From contig JAHEYT010000024.1 of NCBI GenBank assembly GCA_023251455.1, positions 1 through 64,000 of the forward strand: a stretch of DNA of 64,000 nucleotides, given 5' to 3'. Position numbers and translations under genes: made by a program. This document shows, one piece after another, positions 63,198 to 64,000 of this stretch. Numbering within the stretch: position 1 is the first letter of the stretch; every line of letters begins with the position of its first letter. Source of the DNA: Bacteroidota bacterium. Its GTDB lineage: Bacteria; Bacteroidota; Bacteroidia; Bacteroidales; Prolixibacteraceae. The notes beneath the pieces were generated by a model that did not search any database, was not told the DNA's origin, and worked only from the letters and a program-made list of their open reading frames with translations.

Positions 63198-64000
63198 TTA
63201 TCTTTCAACATTTGATTTGTATTCAAAAAACTCGTCGGTTGATTGTATCCTTATTTGTCCGCTGCCTCCGGAAGTTGACCAGCCAAAAGCTGAAGGACCT
63301 GATTGACCTGATGAGCCACTGCGCCCGCTTGGATTTCCAGCACCGCCAGCACCACCATTTCCTCCAAATCCACCAGAACCATTCAGTCCTCCGGGTCCAC
63401 CTTCGCTGCGGGCAGTGATCAAATAGCTAAAGGGCATTGCGTCCCGGGTAAAATGTAAGGTAATATTTCCACCATAGCCACCAGGGGCACCTAGTCCACC
63501 CGGGGCGCCCCATCCGCCATCACCACCATCTTCGCCCGGACCCTGACGAATCACTTCAACCACAACATCAATAACCACATCCACGTATTCGGTTTCAGTT
63601 GATTCAACCTCAACTTCAACATCATATTCTTTTCCTTCGGCGTCTTTCCGTTTATGTATTTCCTTTCGGACAACCTTTTTAGTTATTGGTTTTTTGACGG
63701 TTTGCTTTTCAATGTGTTTTTCGATCCATTTTTCTCCTTCACGTCCACTTCCACCTGAACCGCCATTGCCACCGTTGCCGCCATTACCACCAGATCCACC
63801 GAAGGAAGTAACGTTCAGGCTTCCTCCTTCCGGATTAATCAGGTAACGGTATTCCTTGTTTGTGAACAGATTTTGAGCATAAACATAAAGCAGATCAGCA
63901 TTCAACACCGAATCGCGGTAAAGGTCAACCCATACGCCAATGTCGGGACCGTCAATGCCAAACTCGCCATTTTGACCATCGCCACCATCGCCACCATTGC
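63198..64000 (-). CDS. glycine-rich collagen-like protein (partial, N-terminus outside window)
   Basis: The frame stays open to the window edge, so only the C-terminal ~267 residues are seen; the GTG at 63908 is not a start. Two Gly-rich blocks (GNGGNGGNGGSG and GGFGGNGGAGGAG) follow a collagen-like Gly-x-x stretch (GGDGGDGQNG) near the edge. Between them is a charged Lys/Glu/Val insert (EKHIEKQTVKKPITKKVVRKE, then VEVEVES and VDVVIDVVVEV). The tail ends SGQIRIQSTDEFFEYKSNVER. It is likely a large surface or extracellular filament-type protein. Its export signal is not visible. Confidence 0.7.
   Translation of the reverse strand, partial: NGGDGGDGQNGEFGIDGPDIGVWVDLYRDSVLNADLLYVYAQNLFTNKEYRYLINPEGGSLNVTSFGGSGGNGGNGGNGGSGGSGREGEKWIEKHIEKQTVKKPITKKVVRKEIHKRKDAEGKEYDVEVEVESTETEYVDVVIDVVVEVIRQGPGEDGGDGGWGAPGGLGAPGGYGGNITLHFTRDAMPFSYLITARSEGGPGGLNGSGGFGGNGGAGGAGNPSGRSGSSGQSGPSAFGWSTSGGSGQIRIQSTDEFFEYKSNVER

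Noticed and set aside
63198-63908. The Gly-rich ORF as a complete 236-aa gene starting at 63908
   Set aside because: The GTG there has open in-frame coding sequence upstream to the window end, continuing the Gly-x-x pattern; the gene is cut by the edge.

Overview
The window looks like chromosomal DNA of a member of the Bacteroidota. Support comes from a type IX secretion C-terminal sorting domain (8351-10555), a TonB-linked outer-membrane beta-barrel receptor, Tat-exported Gfo/Idh/MocA and sugar-isomerase proteins, a GH95 fucosidase, a DUF5687-type ABC permease, few Shine-Dalgarno sites, and several -7 boxes of the Bacteroidota form TAnnTTTG. A Marinilabiliales/Prolixibacteraceae-like host is plausible. 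That placement is inference from gene content, not a phylogeny.

Layout. (1) 1-11.5 kb is a loose, gene-poor stretch: tRNA-Ala(GGC), a Cys-rich HTH/ferredoxin protein, an NTF2-like lipoprotein, a penicillin-acylase-type hydrolase, an M28 peptidase, a small internally duplicated secreted protein, a PHP-type hydrolase with a T9SS tail, and one unknown secreted protein. Its spacers hold five related, degenerate copies of a repeat of about 105 bp. (2) 12.0-15.6 kb is a two-gene electron-transfer operon: ETF-quinone oxidoreductase followed by one ORF that fuses EtfB to EtfA. (3) 15.9-25.3 kb carries a cyanophycinase-like lipoprotein, hflX, asd, a lamin-tail lipoprotein, an ABC transporter pair, one unrecognised gene and a YiiX-like cysteine hydrolase. 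(4) 25.26-26.06 kb is a compact mobile unit: an IS200-type Y1 transposase of the RAYT kind between two pairs of REP-like palindromes. The right-hand REP runs into the 3' end of the neighbouring exporter gene and supplies its stop codon. (5) 26.05-31.3 kb is a tripartite efflux operon (TolC, HlyD, two ABC-2 permeases) with no ATPase gene. (6) 31.5-37.9 kb has recX, a sialidase-like protein, a hydroxypyruvate-isomerase-like protein, and a sugar-oxidation set of two Gfo/Idh/MocA oxidoreductases around a TIM-barrel isomerase. (7) 38-45.4 kb is a minus-strand signalling group: a TPR/PD40 beta-propeller protein, a histidine kinase, an OmpR-type regulator, and an outer-membrane beta-barrel protein. 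(8) 45.5-50 kb is a cellobiose-type utilisation pair (GPH symporter and GH94 phosphorylase), preceded by a frameshifted remnant of a Gfo/Idh/MocA 3' end. (9) 50-64 kb is mostly housekeeping: DEAD-box helicase, CheY-like regulator, ldcA-yraN, mscL, lipid kinase, HAD phosphatase, GH95 fucosidase with a catalytically dead Nudix regulator, metG, and the C-terminal part of a glycine-rich collagen-like protein cut by the window edge.

Most noteworthy: the RAYT/REP unit and its effect on the adjacent reading frame; the EtfB-EtfA fusion, which with the FixC/FixX-like ETF-QO puts four Fix-type modules into two polypeptides; the undescribed 105-bp intergenic repeat family; the symporter with an inserted extracytoplasmic domain of about 90 residues; and the duplicated gene tail at 45.6 kb. 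No CRISPR array, rRNA, prophage, toxin-antitoxin pair or recognisable defence island was seen. All database-dependent statements (family names, novelty) come from memory of the families and were not searched.
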